Shown here in pieces: positions 26,501 to 37,700 of a stretch of DNA of 64,000 nt (position 1 is its first letter; the number at the start of each line of letters is the position of its first letter). The DNA comes from Paragonimus westermani (lineage: Eukaryota; Platyhelminthes; Trematoda; Plagiorchiida; Troglotrematidae), in the NCBI GenBank assembly GCA_008508345.1, contig QNGE01002372.1:30906-94905 (forward strand), in the 5' to 3' direction. Below the pieces are notes generated by a model, which had not been told where the DNA came from, ran no database searches, and saw only the letters and a program-made list of their open reading frames with translations. A program made the translations under genes and the position numbers.

Positions 26501-28123
26501 TAGTTTATAAATGGGCCTTTTCTAATTTACTATTGATACATGTTGTAACTCGAAAACACTGAACTAGCCTTCGTGGTAAATACAATGGTCGGTCATAAAC
26601 AGAAATTCAACAAACTAAGTGTTTATTTTAAACTAACGTTTTTTGTTGCTTCCCGGTTGCGCCGTTACTGTAGTGAAGACATTTTGGAAAATTCTTACTG
26701 ATCCTTTTGCTGAAACTTGGGTTCGTGCTTCATGCATTACTCTCTCTGCAACATACTCAGTTTCTGTACGAAATTAAACGTGAGCTGTATAGGATTTGGC
26801 ATGTTTACTGGACGGACAGGTAAAGGTTGCTTTCTCTAATTGCACAGCTTTGGGAGGGCGATTTCAGGAGTGCTTTCTTGTTTATTCCAGAAAATGGTAC
26901 AATGCCTAAGACCCGACCGCGAATCATGATTTAAATATTTGGGTAAAAATGGGATACTGAAACTTTGTTGACAAAACTTTTCCTATTAGCACACATGTTG
27001 GAGTTACCACACATACGACCACGGCACAATAAAGTGTAGACAAGACAGTAATTGTGTAAAATGGAAGGAAAAATTCTGAAATGCTACTGCTGACCAGGGC
27101 ACGAACCTGACACTATACTAGGCCATATATATCCGGTGTGTAATGAACGCATTCAGATAGATAGTCATACTCACAGGAGAGGGCGAGATTTGAAAAACAC
27201 CGATTAAAGACGTTTGTGGTATCCGTAATATAGACTCTTGGTTCATATGTTTTATGGTAGTAATCTATGAAATGATTACCATCTCATCGTGTGCTTCTTA
27301 TAATTTCGTTATTATTGTTACTAGCAGCAAAATTTATTTTAGTCGTGTTAGTATTGTAAATTTCTTACATGATAATCAACATAGCTTGTTGTTGACTTCT
27401 GTGCTGTTTCTTACATTACCATCCAGACTATTTTCCAAAGCAAACCAGATGGGCTATTCCAAATTTCTAAAGTGGAATCATTTGTTTGGTTACTCTAATC
27501 GAACATGTGTGATATAACACTCACTAAACTAAGATATTTGACATATTTTTGTCAATTAACCATTCAGGATAAATGAATCTGAGTTTTTGAACAACAGAAA
27601 TATGTTCTAACCAATACATTTCCTGAGGTTAACATTTCGAGATAGCAGGCAGACTGGCACATTCCTCCTCGAATGCGTTGCTTTCGATTAGCTTTCGGGA
27701 ATGCCCAATCCGGTGGCTGCACTGAATATTTGTTTGGAGTGTCAGTGCCAAATACCTGCCTAATTTAGCCAAAAAGTGAGATAAGAAAGCAACTGTCGAC
27801 GGGGTCTCCATTTAATTGGGGCTATTTCACTTCACTATTTTGACACATATTTGTAAGCAATGGCCGGTTAAATTTGGCACCTTACCAGCAGGCCTACTGT
27901 TTCAAGTTAGCGGATTCTGCTTGTTACCGAAAGTGCTTAAGGGAGAAGGCTGACTGAATTTTCAAAATTAGTCTACGTCCACTTTAAACGAATGGTTACC
28001 TATTTTCTTACAACTCACGCTGGTATGTCTGTTTGTTTTGTAAACAATCTTAAAAGTAATGCAGAATGATGAAAGTTGAGTTTAGACGGAACATGAGTCT
28101 AAAATTCTGGGAGAAATTAAACC

Positions 28124-28514
28124 ATGTGGGTGGACTTCGAAACTCTGTTGGCGTTTTTTCTGAACGTCCTAACGGAAACATGTTCATGGGACGCCGATTT
28201 ATCGTGCTTCAACGAATGCAACATACAACAGGTTCCAATAAATGAGGCGGGAAAATGCTTTCCTCACATTTCTACTGCCTGGTTGTTTATTGCGGCTTTA
28301 GCGTTGGTTGCTAACTGATCGGCCTCATCTTCATTGTAACGTTCTGGCTCAGAGAATAAATGTGGTCCGTTTTCAAGTTGGTATTTCGAACAAAAATTCT
28401 GATCACGTGACGGCCACCAGAGTTGACTCCAATTGTGAGTTCGTAGAACCGCGTGAAAATGCAGACGGAAGAAAGTCTACTGTTCCGTGTGCTAATGAGT
28501 GTAGGTCTCAGTAA
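28124..28514 (+). other. Two overlapping unidentified open frames
   Basis: The first (28124-28318, 64 codons, in-frame stop just before its ATG) has a hydrophobic start, four Cys, and a hydrophobic C-terminus (ISTAWLFIAALALVAN) like a GPI-anchor or membrane tail. The second, in another frame to 28514, is polar with three Cys. They could be one disrupted gene or chance. Nothing recognised. Confidence 0.2.
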
Positions 28515-28704
28515 AAAAGGACACGAAGCGTTTCTCCAAACTCGTTCAGGACACCAGCTTTTGTCATATCGAGATTCTCGACTCTGCTAAACATTGATCA
28601 TCAACACCAAGTGTATACGTAAACCACCCCTTTTAGAACAGCATACACTGACTGATGAGGGTGTCCTCGATCAGTAGTGTGTTTCTGCATCTATGTGAAC
28701 GCTG

Positions 28705-29456
28705 CTAACAATAAATAGCCATTCGGATGCTGATGGCTTCGGCAACGGTCAACATTCGAAATCTCACTACTTTTGATCGATTCCTTGGCACTCGGTAAAC
28801 AATCCGAAAAGCATCTTTCTTACTGACAGAATGGTTGGAGTCAGTCAAGTGAGCAACAATCGCGCATGAAACCCTTTTAGTCACACCACTGTTCAACCAC
28901 GCAGGATGGTGTTCACGCACTCTGTCCGACAATCGCCTTGTAGTACGACCAATATATGATGCTCGACACGAGCAAACAAATGAGTACACACAATAGTTGG
29001 TTGTAAAACATGGAAGTTTATCTTTAAGTTGTGACATGATAATGGGTGTTGAACGGAAACTGATACACAATTGAGCGGCAAGGTAGGTTGTTTCGACTGA
29101 CTTTCTTAGCTTTCAGGTCTTGGATTGCGTCAATGAAGTGAAACGTATCCCGGAGACTGCGTTTTGCCAGCTCCAATCTGATGGGTTTGAGCAGACCGGC
29201 AAACCATTTAGCCAGAACATGATAAGGTGAGTTGCACATATCTAGAATGGGCCTCAAAGGCACGCCTACTTTGTGCACTTTGGGCAGACCGTATAACCTG
29301 GGGCTCATTGTTCCAGTGGGACGGACCCGCTCGAAAGTGGCTGGGTCAATTATCCCCTTCTGTTTCATTACACGCAACGTTCTAGATGTCGCCTTTTCTA
29401 TAACTGGTGTTTTGTCTTTCTCCGTACTCATCTTCGTGAATTTTGAGCTATCGTGA
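28705..29456 (-). mobile_element. Penelope-like element with RT palm deleted (family B)
   Basis: Two frames on the minus strand. The first (29431-29024) has the RT fingers region, with YGLPKVHKVGVPLRPI and SPYHVLAKWF, typical of PLE and related RTs. The second (29070-28705) has the GIY-YIG endonuclease, CVYSFVCSCRASYIGRT with RVREHH. The catalytic palm with the YxDD box, which should lie between them, is absent, so the copy has an internal deletion. The sequence differs clearly from the family A copies, so it is a second lineage. No convincing hammerhead lies downstream. Confidence 0.85.
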
Positions 29457-31496
29457 CTTCAATGGGTATTTTCGACCAAATAGCCATTCCTCACTCATTA
29501 TTTGGGCTCTCCGACTTAATGAGAGAGCAACACCATGGAAGAACATGGAATGAACTGGAAATTTCCACGATCCATCGAAAGTAACCACTAACCAGTCTGT
29601 CCATTTCATTCAGAATTTGAAGTTACAAAAATTACCAAACGAAATGAGTGAAACTGGGTACAAATTCATTGTTTCAAACATTTCTAGACATCAGGTCGCA
29701 CCATCTCATTAGAACGTATCGGTCTATACTAACGTGGAATGAATATACGAATAAGGACTTGTGTGATCGATTCCAGTATACCTAATTCTCTTGAGAATAT
29801 GAACGCAAATTCGTAAAAACTCTTTCATCCGGTGAGCGGTTCTCAGTGGACCTAGTCTCTTTGTCGTATATTTGCCATTATTTCAGTTGCTGTTCCGTAC
29901 CGTCTTCATTGTCGCAAACAGCAATAAATCAAGAGTCAATGTTGGTGTTCGGCTGTCACGTAACCACTCAGAAAAAGGCGAATGTGAAACAAAATATCAT
30001 GGAAGAACCTACCGGCAAGTTTTATGACGAAAATGAAGGGTGTCAATAAACGGACAGCTTGCTACACAAAATCTTAAGATACGTTATTCAGTCGTTGAAC
30101 GTCAGTTTGACCACAGTTTCTGAATGACACGTAAGACAAATTGATGTTCATTAGCAGGTGTTCAATGGACCTGTTTTATTTTAACAGCTGTTCTTGGTTT
30201 AGAAGCGAACAGAAATTAAGCTGATAACATTCAAACATTAGAATACGACTATCTGAATCTCTCACAAGCTTTTTAGGTCTCGAGGAGTCCAAGTAAAAAG
30301 ACCAGCACAACTGATACTTCCCAACTTTTAATTAGCTGTTCTAATTTTTTCGGTCTAACCGTTTCTAGTTCACTTTGTGTTATACTTCACTAAATTAAAG
30401 TCAAAAGAGAAATGCACAGGGTCGAAGTACAATGATCTGGTTATATCAGTGGATGTTCTGCCAATATTTATGTTTAGTTTCTGGGATTTGATCCAGTCAT
30501 TTCATTCCATCTGTTGATGGCATCCAAGGAGAATGACTGAATATACACTTCAATTGCTGAAGATCAAGAGGCGTTTCTAACAATACCCTCCCAACATTAC
30601 ATTTCGCAGTCGCAAAAAGTTACTTGGATACTTGTTGCTAAGTGAATCTTGGACTAATTCGAGATGACCGTGAAGATTAAGCACACCATTTCGAACATTT
30701 TAACAAACAAGCAAGCTGGTATATTGAATCGTATGACCTTATGGCAACATGTGTGTTAACAGTAAGTTTTGCAAATTGTCATGAAAACGGAAATCAAATT
30801 TAACCAGCTAGACAAATGAAAATGGATTGCATTTAATTTGACCATTGACCAGTATTCTAGAAAATGACGGACGTAGCTGCAAAGGTATGGGGACAAGCTC
30901 TTATCAAAGATGAGTGCTTTAGTAGTAAGTCTAGATCAACGAGTTTTGTGCACTGTCACCTGGAATAGTTGTTGGTCAGAATGTGAAAGAATATGTAGTC
31001 ATGATGTTACCAGGTTCACTTCAACACCAAAAATGTCAAGAATGGTCAAGTTAGATTTATCAGGTAGCTTGCGTGTGTTCAAGCTTTGATTCCGTGCGCT
31101 TTTTCACTGCGAGCAAAATCACACCTGCTAACAGTCACGTGACCGACTATGACTGGTTATTTACGGTGAACGAATCAAAGGATAACCGGTGTTGTGAACC
31201 AGAAATCAGACTTGCATTGTCATGTTTCTTAACAGGCTACGAGGTGATGACCTGACGCCACTGAAGCAAAAGGTTCCTTCATTTGTAGTTGTCCATTTGG
31301 GTCCCTGATATATCGCGCAGGTAGTACGCTGTCTTAGGAAAGTTGCACTCTGCTACGTAAGTTGAGGAAGCCTAATAAAGTCAGGGAAACAAGAGAGCAT
31401 AAGTGCTCAGTCTGTCATCCGATCGGCATCTAAAAAACTGTCTACCAATGCCAAAGAATGAACGCACGAGGGTACTATTTTCGATTAGGTTTACAG

Positions 31497-31666
31497 AACG
31501 GCCGCAATGGAAAATTTTGTTAGCTCGCAGAACGGTGAACAGAGAGGCTGGATACACATCAAATATAACTGTGCCTCGGGTGGATCGACCGTCATATTTC
31601 TTGTCTTATTTGCGAAAGTTTGCAGCATTTGATGGTGAAGAAATCATGCTGGAAGTGGGTGGCTAG
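31497..31666 (+). CDS. Candidate exon, possible start of an Ig-like (I-set) domain
   Basis: Acceptor GATTAGGTTTACAG, then an open frame ending with VPRVDRPSYFLSYL and FAAFDGEEIMLEV. This fits the first strands of an I-set immunoglobulin domain as in titin/UNC-89-type proteins (P-x-F-x-x-x-L, then G-E-x-x-x-L-E). Possible weak donor GTGGGT after GAA, before an in-frame TAG. It lies antisense within mannosidase intron 1. No following exon with the Trp or Y-x-C part of the fold was found, so it may be a relic. Confidence 0.25.
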
Positions 31667-32944
31667 AATTACTGTTAGCTTGATTTTCGAAAAAAAACGT
31701 GTTCAGAGCAAGCGTGGCAGTACTAGACGGCTAACAGTGGGTATGGAAACATCTTACTATTAAGCTTAGAAGGAAAACAACATGCGATAGTTTATACTCT
31801 TGAAAATATAATGCAATCAGCAGCTTTATTTCAACGAGACAACATATACTCATGTACCTTCTAAACCTCACGAGCATAGCTACTTTCTCATGGAGGTAAT
31901 CTTTTGAAATGGTCAGCCCGCTTGCTTGACCTCGACTTAATTGAGAGTTTCTGAAGACCGCTGACCTGCCATATGCATTGAAGTGCCTGTGTTTCCAGTT
32001 CACTTAATGAATTGGAGGTTTTTGTATAAGCACTGCAGGGCAATGTAAGTCACATTATCTTTGCTACGCTTATTCAAATCAAGCCGAAATGAAATATTTA
32101 AGTGTTGCAATTAGGCCGATGGTGTGCATCTTAGTGATTCTGTCCAAGTGTTCAGCGTGAACAAACGATCCCCACAAATTTGTCCTGATGGTGAGTAAAA
32201 CAGGGTTAGTATAATCAACAAAACCCCCCCTATGGTTCTATGGTCGACTAAGGAATAGAGCCTCACTTCATAGAAAGCAAGTGTATTTTTTTACTCTACG
32301 TTAACAAAAAACTACAAAACTTAGTGATATTTTTAGTGTTGCTGCTGAGTACTGTTCAAGATGGATAACGTGTGGTTCTGATAGCAATATTTGTCAGATC
32401 GTTCCAGTGAATGCACAAGACTTGATCATCAGGTAAAAACAGATCATAGCTCAAGTCTTTTAAAAGCTTACAATTTTTAACTTCTAAATGTAAACAACTG
32501 ACTAACTATTGCAGCAGAGTCTTTGTGTGGTCGAAGGGGATCACAAGATATTCTTTATTCATCTTGAACTAACTCTTTATCGGTCCTTTTCTTAGACCAA
32601 CCCATAAAGACGTGAACCTATTATAAACATTTATGGCGAATTTTAGTAAATAACCAAAGAAGAAAGCTGAACACCTCCTGTCGATTGGGACTTATCCAAA
32701 TAATTCAGTCTCCGTAGAAATAAAGAAGAACGTAGTTCTGTTTCCTCGATGATCCTGAATAAACCAATGAAAAGACTGCAAATCATATGATGTTCTTCAA
32801 GGTAACATCTCGTACATTCTGATTACATAATGAAAGGTAACTGATTTCAAACGAGTCAGATTTCTACAGGGTGGAAGTTATGGCTTAACCTATTAAACGG
32901 ACGGGCACGAAAACTGAAAATCAGAATTATGGAAATGTCGACAA

Positions 32945-33425
32945 CGACAGTGACAAGAAAGCGACTAACAACCGCTGTATCCAGGACTCAGGACAGTACA
33001 AATCCGTATATAACACAATGAATTATAACTCTACCATTCTCATCGACTATCAGCAAACAGTCTACGTTTTCGATACCCCATTGTTTACATGAGTATTCGT
33101 GTGGCTGCAATATGAGCCATATGCGAAGGACAAAGACTACTAGCTGGTCGTATCAAACAGCATGTTTGAAATCACTGGAAACAGTCAGAAACCCCAGCCG
33201 TCAGCGTAGATGTCGACAGATAGCGCTCAGAGTCACCAAGTGCAAGACACATCAATCAAACAAGACATAGTCGAAGTTCCTGGCGAACTGTTGATGATTT
33301 TTCGGAACAATCGGAAACACTCGAGTTCGTTATAGTTTTGGCTATCAGGTGCCACACCCTCGAGTATTCAGAAACAATCTGCATTGACGCTGAAGTTACC
33401 GTAGTACTCGGCATCTCCACAGTTT
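32945..33425 (+). mobile_element. Penelope-like element relic (third lineage)
   Basis: Badly frameshifted. Recognisable pieces are LTTAVSRT before the Cys cluster, CLHEYSCGCNMSHMRRTK (a mutated version of the C-x-C and YIGRT motifs), AGRIKQHV in a shifted frame, and an ending with IQKQSALTLKLP like the PLE C-terminus. Because Y and G of YIG are replaced, the copy is dead. It resembles neither family A nor B closely. Confidence 0.65.
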
Positions 33426-34039
33426 TGACTGTTATTTTTACTGTCCGTCTATTTAAATCCTTGAGCCACCATTTGCAGAATTCCGACTCGTTTGTCGACA
33501 TGTGATCAGAAAGTACGAAATGCTACTCCGGAGAACACTTGATTTGCGTCCTCTCACTGATTTCTCATAAGTAGTTTCAACAGACGAAACTCTTTTGGTG
33601 AATTTTCAGTCTCTGATCGTAGTTCTGTTAAACTAAAAATCACTAGGAACGCCTCAGGTGCGAAAATAAACTAATGAATAGGTCTACTAGAAGAAGACAA
33701 GCGCAACTTATTTGTGGTAACCAACACTAATGAGACGATTTTTATGTAATCATTATTAGCCGTGCCATATAGGTGTAAGGCGATTAGTTGGTCGAGTGAT
33801 CAAGCTCTCCTGCTCAGAAACGATAATACCAGTTTGTTTATCAATAACCTCATTCGGAAAGCTTCATTGTCATGACGCATTAGAATGTATTGTACTGAGT
33901 GAAAAGAGAAGTCTGCGAATCAAATCTCACCCTTTACTCGTATTTACTAGTAAACTGAGGCTTTTTGTTCCACGGTCATATGACTGTTACGCATTAGGAT
34001 CAGTCGACGACGTCGTATTGGTAAATTAAATAGAATCTG

Positions 34040-34600
34040 ATACAGTTCATTCCCTTCAGAATTCTTCATTCGAAGGAGAGCAACCTGTCGGTGCCACCTC
34101 ACATTGTGTCTACCAGTTTACATGTAACTGCAAAGGAAGTTGCATAGGCAGAACCGAGAGGTGCTCGATCCCCAGAGTGGAGAAACATTTGCCTAAATGG
34201 GTGTAGAGCTCTGTATTACAAAAGAATGACCATGTGGCCGAAACATGCAAGCAACCAGCGTCCGCAGTCGTAAAACACGTCCTGACCACTGGTCACGTTA
34301 TCGACTCAATTTGTGCACTCAGAATCTTATTACGTCACTCCAATCCAATATTCTTGCGGTTTGCTAAGGCGGTCGCAGTCAGCCGACTGAAGCCAACCTT
34401 GTGTATTCAGAAACACTTGCTCGTAAACTTGAACCTTCCCTGGACTAAGTGACCTTTCCCAAACCACCGATTGACTATCCACCCTGCCCCTTAACCGCTC
34501 GATATGAAAACCCATTGCATGTTATTGTAAATCTGGTACTGACGAGTCAATGCGAAATGCCTGCATCTACCAGTTTTCGTGTTTTAACGTTTTTTTTCAA
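34040..34600 (+). mobile_element. Penelope-like element fragment, endonuclease end (family A)
   Basis: Covers the GIY-YIG region from GEQPVGATSHCVYQ onward to LNLPWTK. The motif reads GSCIGRTERC, so the second Tyr is Cys, and a TAG at 34204 interrupts the frame after LPKW; the frame is open again from 34234 to 34452. It is shorter at the 5' side than the 17.7 kb copy and closely similar to it. A structurally intact hammerhead follows about 80 bases after the stop. Confidence 0.85.
34533..34573 (+). ncRNA. Hammerhead ribozyme, type I, in Penelope-like element
   Basis: CTGGTA pairs with TACCAG (six pairs, one more than the 18.5 kb copy). Core CTGACGA and GAAA are intact, stem II is GT-CAAT-GC (G-C and U-G pairs) and stem III TGC-CT-GCA. 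The predicted cut follows 34567. Differences from the 18.5 kb ribozyme fall at variable position 7, in the stem III loop, and at a stem II pair that stays paired. Confidence 0.82.
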
Positions 34601-35742
34601 AGTGAATAGAGGTGAACGAAGGGATTACGTTTCTTTGTTAATCCTCCGGTATCACGTACTTCTTCGATTGAGTCGGTAATTTCATGAGTTGTTTATCCTC
34701 CTCATGATTATTTAACATCGGAGATAAATTTGAAATATTCTGATAATGTGCTAATAAGTAGTGTGGCTGATCTGATGAATCGGACAACATCATGGATATG
34801 ACTGAATCCGAATCAATGACAACAAGAGTCTGCTGTTTCTGTCATTGGTTCAGATTCATCAAATTTTCGCAGTTGCTTCACTTCACAGAGAGAGCCTAGA
34901 AACAAAAACATGGGTTGTTTTGAACATCACCACCACCAATATCTAGTGGATGTAACTAAAACCAGTGGGAGAATGTCTACGTTTGCATTCCGTTGAATAC
35001 AAAACTTCATGTTTATAAACCAACTGTACAAGTAAAAATGGAGTTATAATAATATAACCAGTAATTACTACTCGATTTTACATGAACAAGTTAAAGTGAT
35101 GTCTTATCGGTTTCGGATGACATGCGTTTTTTAAAATTTCATTACACCAAATTAGGCCGAGTTTCATCTAAACTTGGGAGTTGGAGCGAAATGTTTGGTA
35201 GTGCAGTTCGCCGAACGTGATTCACATAAGAATAAAAAACTTGTCACGAATTAAGTGCGGAATAACAGACAGGAAAATACTAAGTGGATACGGACATGTG
35301 CTAGAGGACAGTTGTGAAGCTGCGAGTAAATTCCTTTGTCTAGAAGGCAAAAATGAGTCTTTTTTTCTTCCTGACACCTGAGAGCAGGTGACCTTTGGGA
35401 TCAATCAACTCATTAATCAGATTACCTATTACCGTTTGACATATATACATACATGTGAACACACCAAGTGAATATCACTGTTGATTATTCTCAAGAGTAC
35501 ACATAAGTTCAGATCAGCAGACTGCCTAAAAGTCCCAGCCCAGATTTGAGATTAGTGGGTCACAAGAGGGCGGAATAGCTATATCATTACTTATCACATG
35601 TACATTCGAACTTTGGGTGAAAGCTAAACAGATATTTGAATTTATGTCTATTGACTTTATGACTTCAGAGGTGAGCCATGATATGCTCCAATCCTGCTGT
35701 CTGTTATTAGTCTGTTAAATCTTAAGGAACCAAGATACTTAC

Positions 35743-36942
35743 TTGTTCACACATAGTGAGTAATGTAGATGCTTTTCGGACAAATCTTTTCAAAGCTGGC
35801 CGACTGGTATAGAACCCGGTCCAGTATGAATTCGGTCCGCTGGCGTATGGGAAAAAGTCACCTCCGCGTCTTTCCATTGTTCTTTTCTCTTGGAATGCTT
35901 GATTTACAGCCTTTGTGTAACACTGTGGTGTTGAGTAAAGCAAATTCACTTTGCTGCCCTTCATTTGGCGTAAATTGACATACTTGATTAGTTTATCTGT
36001 GTTCTTGAAGTTGATATTCGCATTCTCGTAAGTGAAATCACAACCCATTAACACCATAATGTGGTTAGTAGCGAAGGCACCGCGAACTTGTTCCACATAA
36101 TACAGAAATTGATCCACTCGTTCATTTACGTTGTAGCCTGCCATCTCGGGATTGTCACGAATCGGGCTGTCAAGACATTTATCATCAAAACAAAACGTGG
36201 CAGGGTAACAATATGAATCAAAGAACATGCTGGTGAACAACCCTGGACTGCTTGCATTCCGTTCCACTCCCGTGTCCCACAAAACCTCCAACGATTTGGA
36301 TGCTCGTCGAGCCAGTTTCTCACGAAAGTCCATACGTTGGAAAAACACCGCATCAAGACCAGAATCCCTGAAAATTTCCGCATGATCTCGTGCGTGACCG
36401 AACGGGTCAATTTGCCAAGAAACCCTCGGTATGCCACAGTCACCGAATAGCCTTTTTAAAAGATCATGACCTCGAGTCAGCTGATCGATAGCATCTCCGT
36501 AGAATACGGTGGCCTCGTCTGCCATCGACCAGCCACCCAAGGCAAACTGTAACCTCCCAGTTTTGACCAAGTGCATCACAATCTGTTTGGTTGACCAAGA
36601 TTGCGTCCTCCACCATCGGGTAAAAAATGCCATTTCAACATAAGTAAATCGTCTTTTGGGATCTGCGGCTAAAGCTTGAATGACACTGTCCAAGATGTAT
36701 TGCACTCCAGCTCTCTGGATATGGTTTTCTGCCCCATAATAATATTGGTCTACAGTTTTTAACCACCCGACATCATCATGAGTGTGGGGTATCAAATGCA
36801 CGTTCAAAAAGTCTCGTTTTCCTAGGTTACATCCAGCGTATCCACATTCTGCCCGACGAAGTACAAAAAATCCCGTGATAAGCTGGCAGTGATGTATAAA
36901 AAACACCAAAACCAATAAAGGCATCAAAGACAAGGAAGACAT
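35743..36942 (-). CDS. MAN2B1: Lysosomal alpha-mannosidase (GH38), exon 1
   Basis: First coding exon, residues 1-400, of an acid alpha-mannosidase that removes alpha-linked mannose from N-glycans in lysosomes. Residues 1-24 form a hydrophobic signal peptide. The GH38 catalytic domain follows: motif HTHDDVGW at 53-60 supplies zinc ligands H55 and D57, WQIDPFGH holds the nucleophile and zinc ligand D179, and GCDFTYENAN holds the probable acid/base D302. The segment from about 362 (DFFPYASGP, SRPALKR) begins the helical middle domain. One N-glycosylation site is at N229. The ATG is preceded directly by an in-frame TGA, which fixes the start. The exon ends after codon 400 at a strong donor, GTAAGTATCT, in phase 0. 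The match to animal MAN2B1 is collinear throughout. Compared with the usual family sequence, the common MNDEA reads MADEA (A141) and DPFGHS reads DPFGHA. The Golgi mannosidase II family shares the fold but has different motifs (HSHNDPGW). Confidence 0.96.
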
Positions 36943-36995
36943 TCACGATTTTCAAAAGGCATTTAAGACTACCTATTAGTTTTTGGCGTACATTA

Positions 36996-37078
36996 GTTTA
37001 TATACAATTTAAAGACAAGGTAAATTATGATTGGTCGAGTGCGTGCACCAATCAACAAGTTTAATTATTGTGACATCA
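36996..37078 (-). promoter_or_regulatory. Candidate promoter of the alpha-mannosidase gene
   Basis: Read on the minus strand, a TATATAAA box lies at 37004-36997, about 55 bases upstream of the ATG, which would allow a 5' UTR of some 25-30 bases. Farther upstream, TGATTGGT (37028-37035) and ACCAATCA (37047-37054) form a perfect 8-base inverted repeat around 11 bases, giving CCAAT boxes on both strands. TGACATCA at 37071-37078 resembles a CRE/AP-1 site. The arrangement is seen directly; the function is inferred. Confidence 0.5.
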
Positions 37079-37267
37079 CTCGGTATGCTTGTGGCACCCC
37101 ATCTGCAACGTTACATCAGTAATACCGGAATTTGTTGAAATGATTCTTCAGAGAATCTAAGCATTCCAAAACTGTCGTTATGACTAAATGATTCACTGCA
37201 CGTAAAGCGGAAAGTTCTGAAATAATTACATAGCAATTAACTTTTAATACAAGTTGAGCAGCACTCA

Positions 37268-37700
37268 AAATCAATCACAGCTGTCGCATTCTCATAGAAC
37301 TTCCCGTCAATCGTTTCGAACATTGAACTCGAGTTTCACACGTGTGTTAGCCCCACTAGCATTCATGCCAACCAAATCCACAACACGAATATCCGTTACT
37401 GACGACCTCTACCAAGAACGAAACGGTAGTATAATGCTTATTTTCAGGAAGGGCTGACTGAAATGTCTATGAGACTGAGACATCTGCGATCAGTTGCAAG
37501 TGATGTCTAACTTATGTAAGCAGTTTCCTCACCACTCACCAAGAATCCCTGACAAGCAGGATAGTTTATGTAAACTGCATATAACTTTACTGTGGTCGAG
37601 GACTTTTCGATCAGCTTCATTCATATGAAACCAATTTGCTTAAGGTATTCTCGTGTTAGAGTTCGTCAGTAGTGCATACCCTCCTTAACTCAGATATATG
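37268..37700 (-). repeat. SINE copy (hammerhead family) interrupted by an insertion
   Basis: The tail and stem III side lie at 37268-37350 and the other half (TAGAGTTCGTCAGTAGTGCATACC) at 37653-37700. They are split inside stem II of the ribozyme by about 300 bases. The 7-base GTGTTAG at 37344-37350 recurs at 37653-37659 and looks like a target-site duplication. Confidence 0.55.
37355..37525 (+). repeat. SINE copy nested inside another SINE copy
   Basis: Plus orientation, opposite to its host copy, and 5'-truncated within the tRNA-like head. It keeps CTGACGA at 37399 and GAAA, then AGGAAGGGCTGACTG and CTGCGATCAG matching the family tail. Stem III and part of stem II are mutated, so the ribozyme is probably inactive. 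About 125 bases after its tail (37526-37652) are unexplained. Confidence 0.5.

Larger units (their letters stand above)
9950..35742 (-). other. Intron 1 of the alpha-mannosidase gene (25.8 kb)
   Basis: Bounded by GTAAGT at 35742 and CTGCAG ending at 9950. It holds four PLE fragments, SINE copies at about 14.6, 20.1, 21.8, 22.1 and 25.9 kb, a tRNA-like head at 26.4 kb, and the uncertain plus-strand ORFs at 28.1 and 31.5 kb. The stretches 9956-14600, 14700-17640, 18720-20100, 22310-25920, 26560-28100, 29460-31400, 31670-32940 and 34600-35740 contain nothing I can identify. Their open frames are short, lack splice context or homology, and look like chance. Confidence 0.85.

Noticed and set aside
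28530..28570. A hammerhead-like CTGAACGAG...GAAACGC on the minus strand downstream of the family B PLE
   Set aside because: The core has an extra base (CTGA-A-CGA), and the nucleotide at the cleavage position would be G, which does not fit the hammerhead rule. Stems are weak.
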